Part shown: piece after piece, positions 20,485 to 30,038 of the stretch
Layout: each line of letters opens with the position of its first letter
Numbering within the stretch: the stretch's first letter is position 1
Source: Caecitellus pseudoparvulus
Taxonomy: Eukaryota > Bigyra: Bicosoecida
Direction of reading: 5' to 3'
Assembly (NCBI GenBank): GCA_965644315.1
Contig: CBFFRQ010000176.1
Span: 1-31,060 of the forward strand
DNA: 31,060 nt
Position numbers and translations under genes: made by a program
The notes under the pieces: generated by a model
Databases searched by the model: none
Seen by the model: only the letters and a program-made list of their open reading frames with translations
Told to the model about the DNA's origin: nothing

Positions 20485-23400
20485 TCAAGGGCTTTTTCGT
20501 GCAGGTGCAGGCATGAAGTCGTCGCCCACCATCGCATGCACCAGCGGGGAGTCCAGGTAGTCTGCGCATTGCTCCAAGTACCGCTTATTTGCCACAAGGT
20601 CTGCGTTCGTGACGTACAGCATGTGCACCCGCCACTCTGGCTTGCTTACACCCTCCAGAGGCTCTGCCGTCACCCTCAACTTCTTGAGCTTGCTACTTCC
20701 ATGCTCGCAGCCAGCCATTCTAGCAGCACCATCTGCATCACTCTCAGACACCAGCTCTGCCTTAATCCGCACGTCTGCCTCCAGCAGCTTGAGCCAGGAG
20801 TTCACAACAGACATACGCCCCTCTGAACCCTGTGCACTGGCTGCGCCAGAAGTGGGCGTTTTCCTCTGGCCTTCTGCGTGCAACAGCATCACGCTCCCAT
20901 CCGAGAGAAGCTCATGGCGTGACTCCTCTGAGAGCACCACCTGTGCGATGCCGCGCAAGGCAGGGGGGACACCCTCAGGTGCTCGTTTCTCTTCTGCGTG
21001 GGCAAACAGGCTCGAGGATGTCACTTCCACAAGCAATGCGTGCTTTCCTCCCGTTCTGTCGCAATACACCATCAAAGCGTCTATACCGGGGCTCTTGTCC
21101 CACGTATGGATGACCCAGGACTTGCCTGGCCCGATGTTGCGCAAGGATACCAGCACATCTGCTGGCACCTCGGAGTTGTCGAGCCTGACCAGGGTTGGTG
21201 GAGCGCCGAGGTCCACCTGCACATCCTTTTGACCTTTCGTTGCTTTCGATAGATTGAGCCGCGATTGCAAATGACTAAAATCGAGCAGTGAAGAAGGCGA
21301 CATCACCTCCATCAGCTCCGACGTGCTTTGGTTCTTGGGGTACTCAATGTGTTGGCATACCTCCTCGAGAGCGAACTTCTGGCCCACACCCAGCGAACGG
21401 TGTCCACACACACCAAGCGCCATGAGCGATATCACCTTACGCTCCAAGGTTTCCTGGTTTGACGGGAAACGTCGCAACAAGTTCGACATTTTGCGCCGGT
21501 CGGTGCCTAGAACGTCCCTGAACGTGATTGATTCCAGCAAGGCATGCCTGGCAGCTAAGGACGCAAACAGCGCGTTGCCAGCAACAGCTGCGCGAGTCAC
21601 GTTGATGCGGAACACCATGGACGCGTGCACCAGTCCGGAAAGTGGACCTTCGACCTGCGCTCCCCATGTGGCTGCTGTGAAGGTTGGCCAGGTGAGGTCT
21701 TCCTTCAGCACGCCAGTTTTGAGATGCTGCTGCTTCATGTGATCTTCGAAAGTTGACAACTGTTCGGTATACTCATTAAAGAGGGCTCCTCTGTGCCCTG
21801 TGCGCTTCAGATCGCGAGAGTAGCGCAAGGTAGCGCGCGGGATACAACCAAAGTGCACAAGCGCTTCCTGAAGCTCGCGATCAGTTGGGCTCGGTGTTAC
21901 ACAATCCATCTCGGTGCCTGGCAGCAAAAGCCCTGCATCTGCACGGCTGCGCAGCACTGCCACCATGGTTTCTATAGTGGTTGGCCCCAGATCGTAGAGC
22001 ACATCCAACGATTGGCTCTTGAGAGTGACATCCATGCTGGAGTCTGTGGAGCATGCCATGACGCGCATCGTGCCTGTCGCTTCATGCTGGCGCATCCAAA
22101 CACACCAAGATTCAAGGGCCTTCTGCAGGAGGCTCTGCTTTCCATCCTTCACGTACTCAAACAAGTCATTCGCTTCATCCACCACCACAACGCGTGGACT
22201 GCGCAGAAGTCCCTTGCCTGGCACACCAAACAGACCATGCAAAACGCCCATGACTGCCTGCGGAGACGGCCTTGAAGAGCCCAGCAGCGGAAGCATGCGC
22301 GCCTGCAGCTCGTGTCCACTCAGCGCGTCCCCTGCACACGTGCTCAACCCCCGCAGCAACGTGACTCTTTCCCTTCCAATGAATCTGCCGCCATCAGACA
22401 TGTACAGCACGTCAGCCCCGAGTCCCACAGCCGAGATGCTGGCCAGCGCTGCCAGTATGATGCTCTTGCCGCACCCAGGCACCCCGGTCAGCAAATGGCC
22501 TGGACGCTTGGACACCAACGCTTGTGCACAGCTCGCAAGGAAGGCAATGCGCTCTGGCGTCCACACGATGCTTAGCGTGCGGACCAACTTGCGCGGCAGC
22601 TGCTCCAGGGTGCCATCCAGGCGCGGTCGCACGGCATGCACCTGAACGAAGTCTGAATCGTTTTGACTAAACGTGAGTGGGTGCGATGTCGGTGGTGCGT
22701 CCTCGTCAATCGCCGCGCGAATAACATACTCGCTCTGATAGTCTCTGAACGGCAAACCTATGCGGCTGACGGGTGTAACGAGGCGTGTCGCGAATGCGAC
22801 AACCTCGCCATTCTTGTCCAGCACAGGACTCAGTCCAGTGATGCTCATGGTGTCGTAGGGTGTTTCTTCGCTTCCTGTGGCACCGTCTGGGTCTCTTGCC
22901 TTTCCGTCGTGCTCCCTTTGCAGTTCAGCTTTTGCCCTCTCAAACCATTTCAACACCCCGTCCTTGCCTCTCAGCATCGCTTTCCCCAGATCAAGCTTCC
23001 AGCCCAGCACATGCCGCACCGCCTGACGGTGGCTGGCATCTGGCATGTACTCCTGCCCAGCTGCACTTTCAAGCAGCACTTCCCGCAGTGGCAGCACCAC
23101 ATTCGAGACATCTGCATGGGAGAGCGCAGAAGCCCATGCAGCCACGTCTCTTTCTCTCTTTTTTGCAGAGGCAGCCTCCTTTTTTGCCTTCTCCTTGGCA
23201 GCAGCAGCCTCCTCCTTTTCCTGCTTCTTTGCACTCTTCCTTGCATTTGCATCAGCAGCTGCAGCAAGACTCAACTGCTCAGAGAGGTGGGTGTACAATG
23301 GTCGTGCAACTCGATGCGGTTTCACATTGAAGAGGTATTGAAGGGCCCGGTTGTCCATTATCTCAGCAGGCAGGAAGAGCAGCGTCTTCATGCCGCGCGC

Positions 23401-23973
23401 TATCTTTCGCTCTGCAGCCTCTCGAGTTGGTCCGTCCAGGTCCCGCAGAAGGCCTGGCAATGAAGGACAAGCCAGTGCAAAAGCTGTTGCAGTTTCAGGC
23501 AAGAACCACTGCGCCGTGTGCAAGGTTGGAGTGTGTCAATGCTTGCAGCGACAAGCGAGCGGCAAGTGCCACCTCAACATTGCACGTACCCGTGGCAGCT
23601 CAGGGGGCAGATACTCCACGGCCTCGTCCAGCCCAAGATCACGTAGAGCAGTGTGCAGCCCCCCAGGCTCATACGCAGATGGTGATACCATCGCCTGAAG
23701 GACAGAGTCACGTTTCTGCCGCACTTCGCCGCTGCTGCTGAAGCGCGCTGCCCCCGTGCCCGGCCAGGAGCGCCACACCTGAGCAGTTGACGCATATCCT
23801 CGTTGTGGAACACGACCCACTCTGCCTTTCCAGGCATGCGCCATGAAAGCGGCGACTTCGACGGAAGAGGCGTGACTTGAAACGCCGAGTGAAACGCCAC
23901 TGAGCAAACCGCTCGCAGCGGCACCCCTGATCGCCCTTTGGCATACAGCTGCTGTGCAAATAGTTACTTTCAT
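20485..23973 (-). CDS. CR-C: divergent Crinkler/RHS-like NTPase-nuclease
   Basis: There are two exons: 23973-23590 (128 aa) and 23508-20485 (1007 aa plus TGA), giving 1135 aa. The leader has no acidic residue for the first 38 or so positions, is Ala/Ser/Gly-rich with Arg and Lys, and later shows RGYAST and ARFSSS, typical of mitochondrial presequence cleavage regions. A Lys/Ala/Glu coiled-coil-like stretch lies at about 214-249. The ATPase core has a canonical P-loop (GVPGCGKS, Lys476), GADVLYMS and a Walker B VVVVDEAN (Asp572). The nuclease core has GIDALMV (Asp938) and LLVEVTS (Glu956), with a shorter gap between them than in CR-A or CR-B. Overall similarity to CR-A and CR-B is confined to these motifs, so this is an old member of the family. 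The ATG at 23973 has A at -3. The role is inferred as for CR-A. Confidence 0.72.
23509..23589 (-). other. CR-C intron (81 nt, phase 0)
   Basis: The donor is CGG|GTACGT, the same hexamer as intron 1 of CR-A and CR-B, and the acceptor is GGCGCAG|TGG. It joins two long open frames in phase 0. It lies just after the presequence-bearing exon, like intron 1 in the paralogues. Confidence 0.85.
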
Positions 23974-24344
23974 GATTCAGATGGTATGCCAGATGGGTTT
24001 TCCAGGACGCGCCGGTGCTCGATGCGAAGGTCGGGTTGGTGTGGAGTTGTGCTGACATGTGAACCGCAGCAGTCTTCAAAGCTGCCAGAGCCTTGTGGCG
24101 TTTAGAGATGAGCTTGTACGTGTCCCTCACGACCAACGCTGGCGTTTTCGGGCTGCAAACTTAGAATTTTTTTTAACTTTTGGCCGTGTCAAAGTGCCCT
24201 GAAGCGCGCAGTGTGTGCCTGGCCTCACTTGCTTTCACGCGGCTGCCACGGCTGCCACCAAGCCACCTCGCTCCTGGACTGTGCAGCACGGAAGCCGAAC
24301 AAATATGGGCTGAATGTGGTGGAACCCACGTGAAAATCAATGGA
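23974..24344. other. Intergenic region, CR-C promoter side
   Basis: About 370 bases lie between the CR-B stop and the CR-C start, tandem on the minus strand. It contains a T-rich tract near 24165-24180. It does not visibly share the 94-base block found upstream of CR-A and CR-B. No coding frame is supported. Confidence 0.45.
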
Positions 24345-27300
24345 TTAGTCCTTCTCTAGGGCTGGCACAGCGACATCCAGCGTCTTCATTCCTGGAGGAA
24401 GGAGCCCTTGTTCAAACACTCCGAAAAACCCAGGGATTTCTGCGTCAAACAGTGAGTGACTTTCTTTGTCTCTCGGCTGTGGTGTGCAGTAGATGAAGAA
24501 GAACTCAACATCACTGCAATCTTGGATGGTTGCCGCAAGCGGAAGGTTCTCCAACTCTTCCTTTACTTCGACTGTCCTTGCTCTGCTGTCACTGGCCTCG
24601 ACAGCAACCGTCCTCTCGTCTGCATGCCCACCGTCAAGGCTTTGCCTGGAAGCCAGACCTGGGATCCTGACCTCAGCATCCCCTTCATCAGCTTTTGTCT
24701 GTGTCTCGAGCAACCTTGCAGCATTTGCAAGAGCCTTGCTTCGCGAAGCACCAGACAACACTCGTGGCTGCATGAGAAGCTCATCGAACTCCCTCTCAGA
24801 ATAGCACTGAACTGTGCAGTTGAGATCGACGGGCACGCCAAATGTCCACAATATGGCGTTCGCCATCGTGGTTGTCTCCCGACCTGGACGCTTTGACATC
24901 GTAATCTTCACCTGGGACCCTTCGACATCCGTGAAGTACTTGACGTCGCAAGCGAGGTCTGCAATGTCCCTCAGGGACTGTGGCAGTACAACCTCCTCCA
25001 TTGAAAGCGAACCACCTGAAGAAACGATGAGTCTGTCCAATATGTGGTTCCGCCCATGAGTGACCAGGGAAGACACGGTTGTCTCAATGAAAGCCACCTC
25101 CAGCTTTGCTTGACTGGGATTCTTACCTGGACTCGGCAATGGTGGACGCCGGAACACAACAAAGTCCACTGCCGGGAAGTTGTGGGGTGTGCGTACCACA
25201 TGCACGCTTCCAGGTTTCAGGGTTTGCACTGCATGCACGTCAGCGGCTGACAGCCCAGCACCCTCGGGTGCTTGCGTTGTTTGGGCTTTGGGAAATGCGT
25301 TGGTTCCCTCGGAGAAGCAGCTCCCGAGCATTTCAACTGGCTTTCTCTTTGCTATGCGTGATAAAGGCGTGTACTCAGAGCCAAAAATGCCCATCTCCAG
25401 CAGTGTTGCCACAATGTGCTCAAAATGCGTGCCACCACCAAGGTGGGCCACCCCGTACAGCAGTCGCTCCCAAGCATCTTTTGTTGTCTGGTCAGCGTTT
25501 GACCCGGCCAGTTCTCGTTGGCGCCTGAGCAGCGCCCTCACGAGGGCATGCCTCGCTGTGTGAGACGCAAACTCAACGTTCCGGTTCAACTTCAACAGCC
25601 CCGGGCGGATCCTGGTGAGGATCGACGCAGCAGCCAGCGTGTGAGCCAGGAGCATGGGCACGCTTTGCTTCCTGTCCAACAGATTCTCTGCAGACAAAGC
25701 TTGAAGTAGCTCGAGGCAGCGCTTTTCCAACTCACCCCTAGCCTCTGCCCACGCTTGCCTCACGGCGGAAGCGAGCGAGGCGGGACCAACGATCGCGCTT
25801 GCTCTTGCGAGTTCCGAAGCATGGCTCAGCGGTCCAGCAACACCGTCAACAGACTCAATGAAGTCCTTGAGCTGTTTCGAATTGCTCTTCGTGCGCAAGG
25901 CTTCCATTGCCTGAGGGGGCAGCTGAAGGGAGCAATCCTGGCCTGCTGGCATGTCCGCAACTACGTCCACCTTGTTGGACCATCCAAGGGAGTTCTTGCC
26001 GTCCTTTGGCCCCAGCATGAGCCGGAGCGCAAGCTCGGGCCTCATGGCTTCCATCTCGCAGAATGGATGGAGCAGGTCACGGGAACTGCCCACATCAAAG
26101 AGCTCTTCCAGAGGTTTGAGCACACCCTTGTCAAAGATGCTCGCGTTGACATCAGGCGAAAAGGCTAAGACCTTGCTCGAGCGCCCCCCCCATTGGAACA
26201 GCTCCTCCAGTTCATGCCACCACTCTGCATATCGGCCGCCTTCATCAGCGGGCTGGTCATCAACACGGAGTTCACTGTTTCTGCGGTGTAGCTCGCCTTG
26301 CACATTGTTGGCTTCGTCGATGATAAGCAAGCTGGGACAGAAGAAGTTCCCCTCCTGTTTGCCGGTATGATGGTAGACTGAACCATTACGAATCATCGTA
26401 CGTTCCAGGGCTTCGTGTGCATCAGCTCCCTGCAGGCCAATCGACGCCATGTCTTGGCACAACTCAGGCTTCTTGAGACTCCTCGCGCAGGACAGCGCAA
26501 ACCCACCCTGCATCAGACTGCGAGGAAGCTCTTTAAATGCGCCCTTGCCTGGCACCAACACTTCTGACTTGGGTAAGTACATCACATCGCCACCCGCACC
26601 GACGCTTGCCATCAGCGCCAATGCCCGCAATGACGCAGACTTGCCAGTTCCGTGAGGGGCTGTTGTCAAGACCCCCAGCTCGATCCCGAAGCAAGTCTTT
26701 GCAGCCTTCACAAACAGCATAATTCGTCCACGAGTCAGAACATACGTTGTCACGGAAAGGCCTTGGGGTGGCATTGTCGAAGGTGATTCAGGGCGGATGC
26801 CGAACGTAGTTGGTCGCAGGCCTTGCAGAGACAAGTCTCCAAAGGGAACCTTTGTCAAGCCTGTCTCGTCGTGCCCAACGCAAAACGGTTGGCCTTCCCA
26901 GATAGGCAACCGCAGCACTACAGCCTCCAAAATGCCGTCCATGAAGATGGGAGAGCACCCTGGCGTCCACTCGATGCCCCTCTCGCCTTTCTCGGCATTC
27001 GGAAGGCACTGTTCCTCGGCGAGCCCTGTCATTAGCGCTTCGAAAACGTCCCACACCGTCGCCTTTTGTCGTCGAAAGGCATCTCCTGCGTCAAGCATCC
27101 AGCCGAAGTTGTCGACCAAGGCCTCCAAAGTTGCTTCGTCTGTGTCGAGGAGTCCCTGGATGAACTGCTCATCCACAACACCTGCATCTTGCAGCTGCTT
27201 CTTGGCCGCATCTTCGCCTCGCTTCTTCAACAGCAGCATTGCACGGAGTGGCACGGCCAAGTTCACAACTCCCAGTGCCCGAGCTTGGCTGTCGAACCAC

Positions 27301-28391
27301 GCAGTGCGAACAGCAAGTCGAAGTGCTGCCTTGAAGTCGGCCACCATGCTTGCAGAGACATGCTCCGGCAACTCCTCTTTGCAAAATGCGTCCACGTCAC
27401 ACTTGGCCAGCGAGTCCACAGAGTGCGAGCAGAGGCTCTTCAGAACCTTGACTCTGTCTTCAGCTTTGGCAGCGCCCTTCATCAACTTCAGGGCGGTCCT
27501 CACAACCCCACACCGCTTGAGGGTTTCCCACAGCTCGTCGCCAGCAGCCTCCTGCAGAATCAAAAGCGACAAGGCACTATGGTACAAGGCTCCAGTGAGC
27601 GGGTTGAACACAACGTGGAGAGGCCTCAACTCACCTTGCAAACCTGCACTTCTCTGTCCGTGGCTTCCTGTGCTTCAACCTTGCCCTGCTTCGTTTCAAT
27701 CTCCAGCAGCTTGGCCTTTACCTGACTCAAGTACGCTGGCAAGTCTTCTGCCCAAGCCTCTGAAAAAGGGTTGTAAAGTAAAACATCTGCAGCCTCCAGA
27801 AACTCCTCACGAGTTGCAAGCTTCAGGGACAAGTCGATTGGCAAAGTGACCGCTGCAGCCAAAAGTTGCGTCTGCTCTTCCATGGCCTCTTCCTCCTGCA
27901 GAAGGCCACGCTCAACTTGGGCAATAAAGCCGCTTGAGACGAGGGCTTGCACCAGGTTCACGTCTGGAGCTGTCTGTGAACAAGGTCAGTCGAAGTGCAG
28001 GGAACAGCGCTTCATTCAAGCGCGGAACATGCACGCAGCAACGTACTTTCAGCCTCTTGAGGGCAGCAAGGGCCAACCTCGCAACCCGTCCTAGTGGATT
28101 CAGACCATCAAATGTCGTCAGCAGCTTCTCTTGCTGGCTCTCCTCCAGCTCAGTCCACCATGCCGTGCTCGGAAGCACTTCGCTGGCCTTCCGAGGTCCC
28201 TCTGTCACAGACCCAGCCACAGATGAAGCATGGCGTGACAAACTGGGTGCCTGGTGCGGCTTCGGCACACATAGTGGCCGCCAGTGCACAGCGGCAGCAG
28301 CCAATTCCGCCCTAACACTGCGCAACGCCAATAGAGGCCGCACTGACGCCCCCACAGCACGTGACACAGTCACTGCAGCTTTCAAGCTCAT
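24345..28391 (-). CDS. CR-B: Crinkler/RHS-like NTPase-nuclease, close paralogue of CR-A
   Basis: There are three exons: 28391-28047 (115 aa), 27973-27635 (113 aa) and 27551-24345 (1068 aa plus TAA), giving 1296 aa. It aligns with CR-A along its length, including both intron positions. The leader is nearly the same as in CR-A (MSLKAAVT, then SRAVGAS, later RHASSVAG) and again lacks acidic residues at its start. The P-loop is APHGTGKS (Lys532), followed by GGDVMYL; Walker B is IIDEAN (Asp640). The nuclease core has NFPAVD (Asp1024) and FIETT (Glu1051), ending with FFIYCT and a GFFGVFEQ segment shared with CR-A. It lacks the Lys/Gly-rich insertion of CR-A. All core motifs are intact and the frame is unbroken, so I judge it functional. 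The biochemical role is inferred from the Crinkler/RHS family; a self-acting or defence role is as possible as an exported effector. Confidence 0.75.
27552..27634 (-). other. CR-B intron 2 (83 nt, phase 0)
   Basis: The donor is AAG|GTGAGT and the acceptor TTCTGCAG|GAG. It begins with the same ten bases as CR-A intron 2 and has the same immediate in-frame TGA. After the junction both proteins continue with A-G-D-E-L-W. Confidence 0.9.
27974..28046 (-). other. CR-B intron 1 (73 nt, phase 0)
   Basis: The donor is AAA|GTACGT and the acceptor TTCACAG|ACA. A second AG four bases further in is possible, but the chosen one keeps the frame and aligns with CR-A (P-D-V-N). Unlike CR-A intron 1, retention would shift the frame. 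Confidence 0.85.
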
Positions 28392-28446
28392 TGCGTCCCA
28401 GAAATGCTTGCGAGCGCGGCAGGTGCTGCGAGTGTACGCCCACTTT

Positions 28447-28540
28447 CAAGGCTGCGCTGGTGCGGAAGTGTGGCCGAAGGTTTGCAGCGCAGAGCCGCAC
28501 GTTGAGCGGGCGTGAGGCAAGTCTGGGCACGATGTGCCAG
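28447..28540 (-). promoter_or_regulatory. Upstream block of CR-B matching CR-A
   Basis: This is the partner of 12875-12968: 94 bases, no gaps, about 71 percent identical by hand count, and placed 56 bases upstream of the CR-B ATG. It shows that the duplication that made CR-A and CR-B reached at least 150 bases upstream of the start codon. Confidence 0.45.
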
Positions 28541-28985
28541 GTATGCAGCATATGTGGTATGCTGCAGGAGATGCCTGGGATTCAAATTTTGTCTGGGAGG
28601 GCGAATCTGATTCTGGCACTTCCCAGGCCAAATTCCGCAACTCTCAATGACTCACGCGGTCCATGAATGATGCAAAAATGAGTCCGCAAAAGGAGAAGCG
28701 AACAGTGGCACACCAGACTGAGAGGAAACCCTTGCAGTGCCGGCACTGGCAGATGAGCCAAGCATCGGGACCCATGAGCCCACACAACCTCAGCAGCATG
28801 GCGCGGCTGTACTCGCGGCGCACCAGCACAGCCACGCCCACACTCAGGCAGCCATGGAGCGCACCAAGTGCACGCTTGATGACAGGCTAGCCCAACGAGC
28901 AGTGTGCGATCGTCTCAAGCCCGTGCTTACCAAGGCCAAGGGTTCAAAATGTCTGGTCGAGCACCCTCGGCTGCGTGCCCTGGTA
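28541..28985. other. Spacer upstream of CR-B with a small open frame
   Basis: The minus strand is open from about 28888 to 28644 (about 80 codons) with a G/C-ending codon habit in its first part and a C-x-C-x-x-C cluster. It could be an exon fragment of a dead gene, perhaps of the coiled-coil remnant next to it, but I cannot link the two. The rest shows nothing I can name. Confidence 0.3.
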
Positions 28986-29639
28986 TCACTTGCCGCACTG
29001 CCTGTGCCATGCAACAGTTGTGTCTTTCAGCTTGCTTGTGTAAGCCTGCAGCTTGAAGAGCAGGTGCTGCTGTTGCCCGGTCAGGCAACCGAGCAGCGCC
29101 TCCATCCCCAGCAGCTCTGTGCCGACGGCTTGCGCTGCAGCCTCACCCTCCGGCAGCTGTGCGGCGTGCAAGAGGCGTGACAACACCGCTGTTGCTTTGG
29201 AGGTGGATGATCAAATGGCCGCGCACGCATCTGTGAGCTGTGCGACCTTCACCTGTGCCTCATGCCGCTCTTGCATCCAGCCCTGGAGCCAGGCAGCTTG
29301 TGTATGGTGGCTTTGCGAGCTGGTTGTGAACACCTGCACCACACGTTCGGCCTCATGTGTTTCTTGGGTATCTCTTTCTGAAGCTTGCAGCTCCGCTGCC
29401 ACGAACTCACACTCCTGTCGTGTATCGGCAACCACTTCTTCCACTGCGGCAAGTTTGGCGTCTGCTGCGGTGAGGAGATGGTCGTGTTGCAGGGCAGCTT
29501 CCAGTCACTTGACGCGTCGGTGTCCGGCAAGGTGCACACCTTCGGATTCCCCATGTGCCGTCAACTCTGCTGCCGCTGCATCTGATTCGCGTTCGCTTGG
29601 AAGGCCAGGCAAGGCTTCTTGCAGGGAAGGGCATGCAGC
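28986..29639 (-). pseudogene. Coiled-coil gene remnant
   Basis: One minus-strand frame of 218 codons runs between stops at 29640-29642 and 28986-28988 and is broken only by TGA at 29505-29507 and 29211-29213. Its content is Glu/Ala/Gln/Val-rich with heptad-like spacing (for example LTAADAKLAAVEEVV), as in coiled-coil proteins, and the same style resumes after each stop. This is what decay of a once-continuous exon would leave. No catalytic motif or homologue is recognised. The plus-strand frame over the same bases (29053-29871) is rich in Cys and Ser and is its antisense shadow. Confidence 0.45.
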
Positions 29640-30038
29640 TCATCTCAGCAAGACAATGTCCCCGCAGTGGCACAACTCAAACCGCGCGTTCCCAACGGCG
29701 ACGAAAATCCCGTCAGGAAACCGGCGTCCACTAAAGTTCTTCAACCCATTATCAGTGTGTGCCTGTATACCCCTGCACTGTTTCAGGAAGTGGTGCGTGC
29801 GCGCAGGCGTGTCGCGAGTAGTTGCGATAAACAAGCAAGTACTTCTCACACAATCTGTGCATAAGCGCTGACACAGCGGCAGCATCTGCATGTTCACAGA
29901 CTTGGCATCATCAAGATTTCAAAACTTCCCCTGCTGCGTACCTATTGCTCTTCTGCGAGGCATCACGGAGCTTCACTCGCACAAGCTTGCCGCAGCCTGT
30001 ACCTCCAACTTCAGCGTCGGCCACTGGCGTCACTCACC
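29640..30038. other. Putative divergent promoter region
   Basis: About 400 bases precede the first plus-strand gene. No coding frame is supported. This is where transcription changes direction: everything to the left is on the minus strand and the ankyrin gene is on the plus strand. Confidence 0.4.

Noticed and set aside
8647-28391. Trypanosome origin of the RHS-like genes
   Set aside because: There are at least five convincing cis GT-AG introns, and the domain content around them does not fit a kinetoplastid.
29053-29871. 272-residue Cys/Ser-rich plus-strand frame
   Set aside because: It is the antisense of the coiled-coil remnant, has no Cys spacing typical of a zinc or disulfide domain, and no relation to neighbours.
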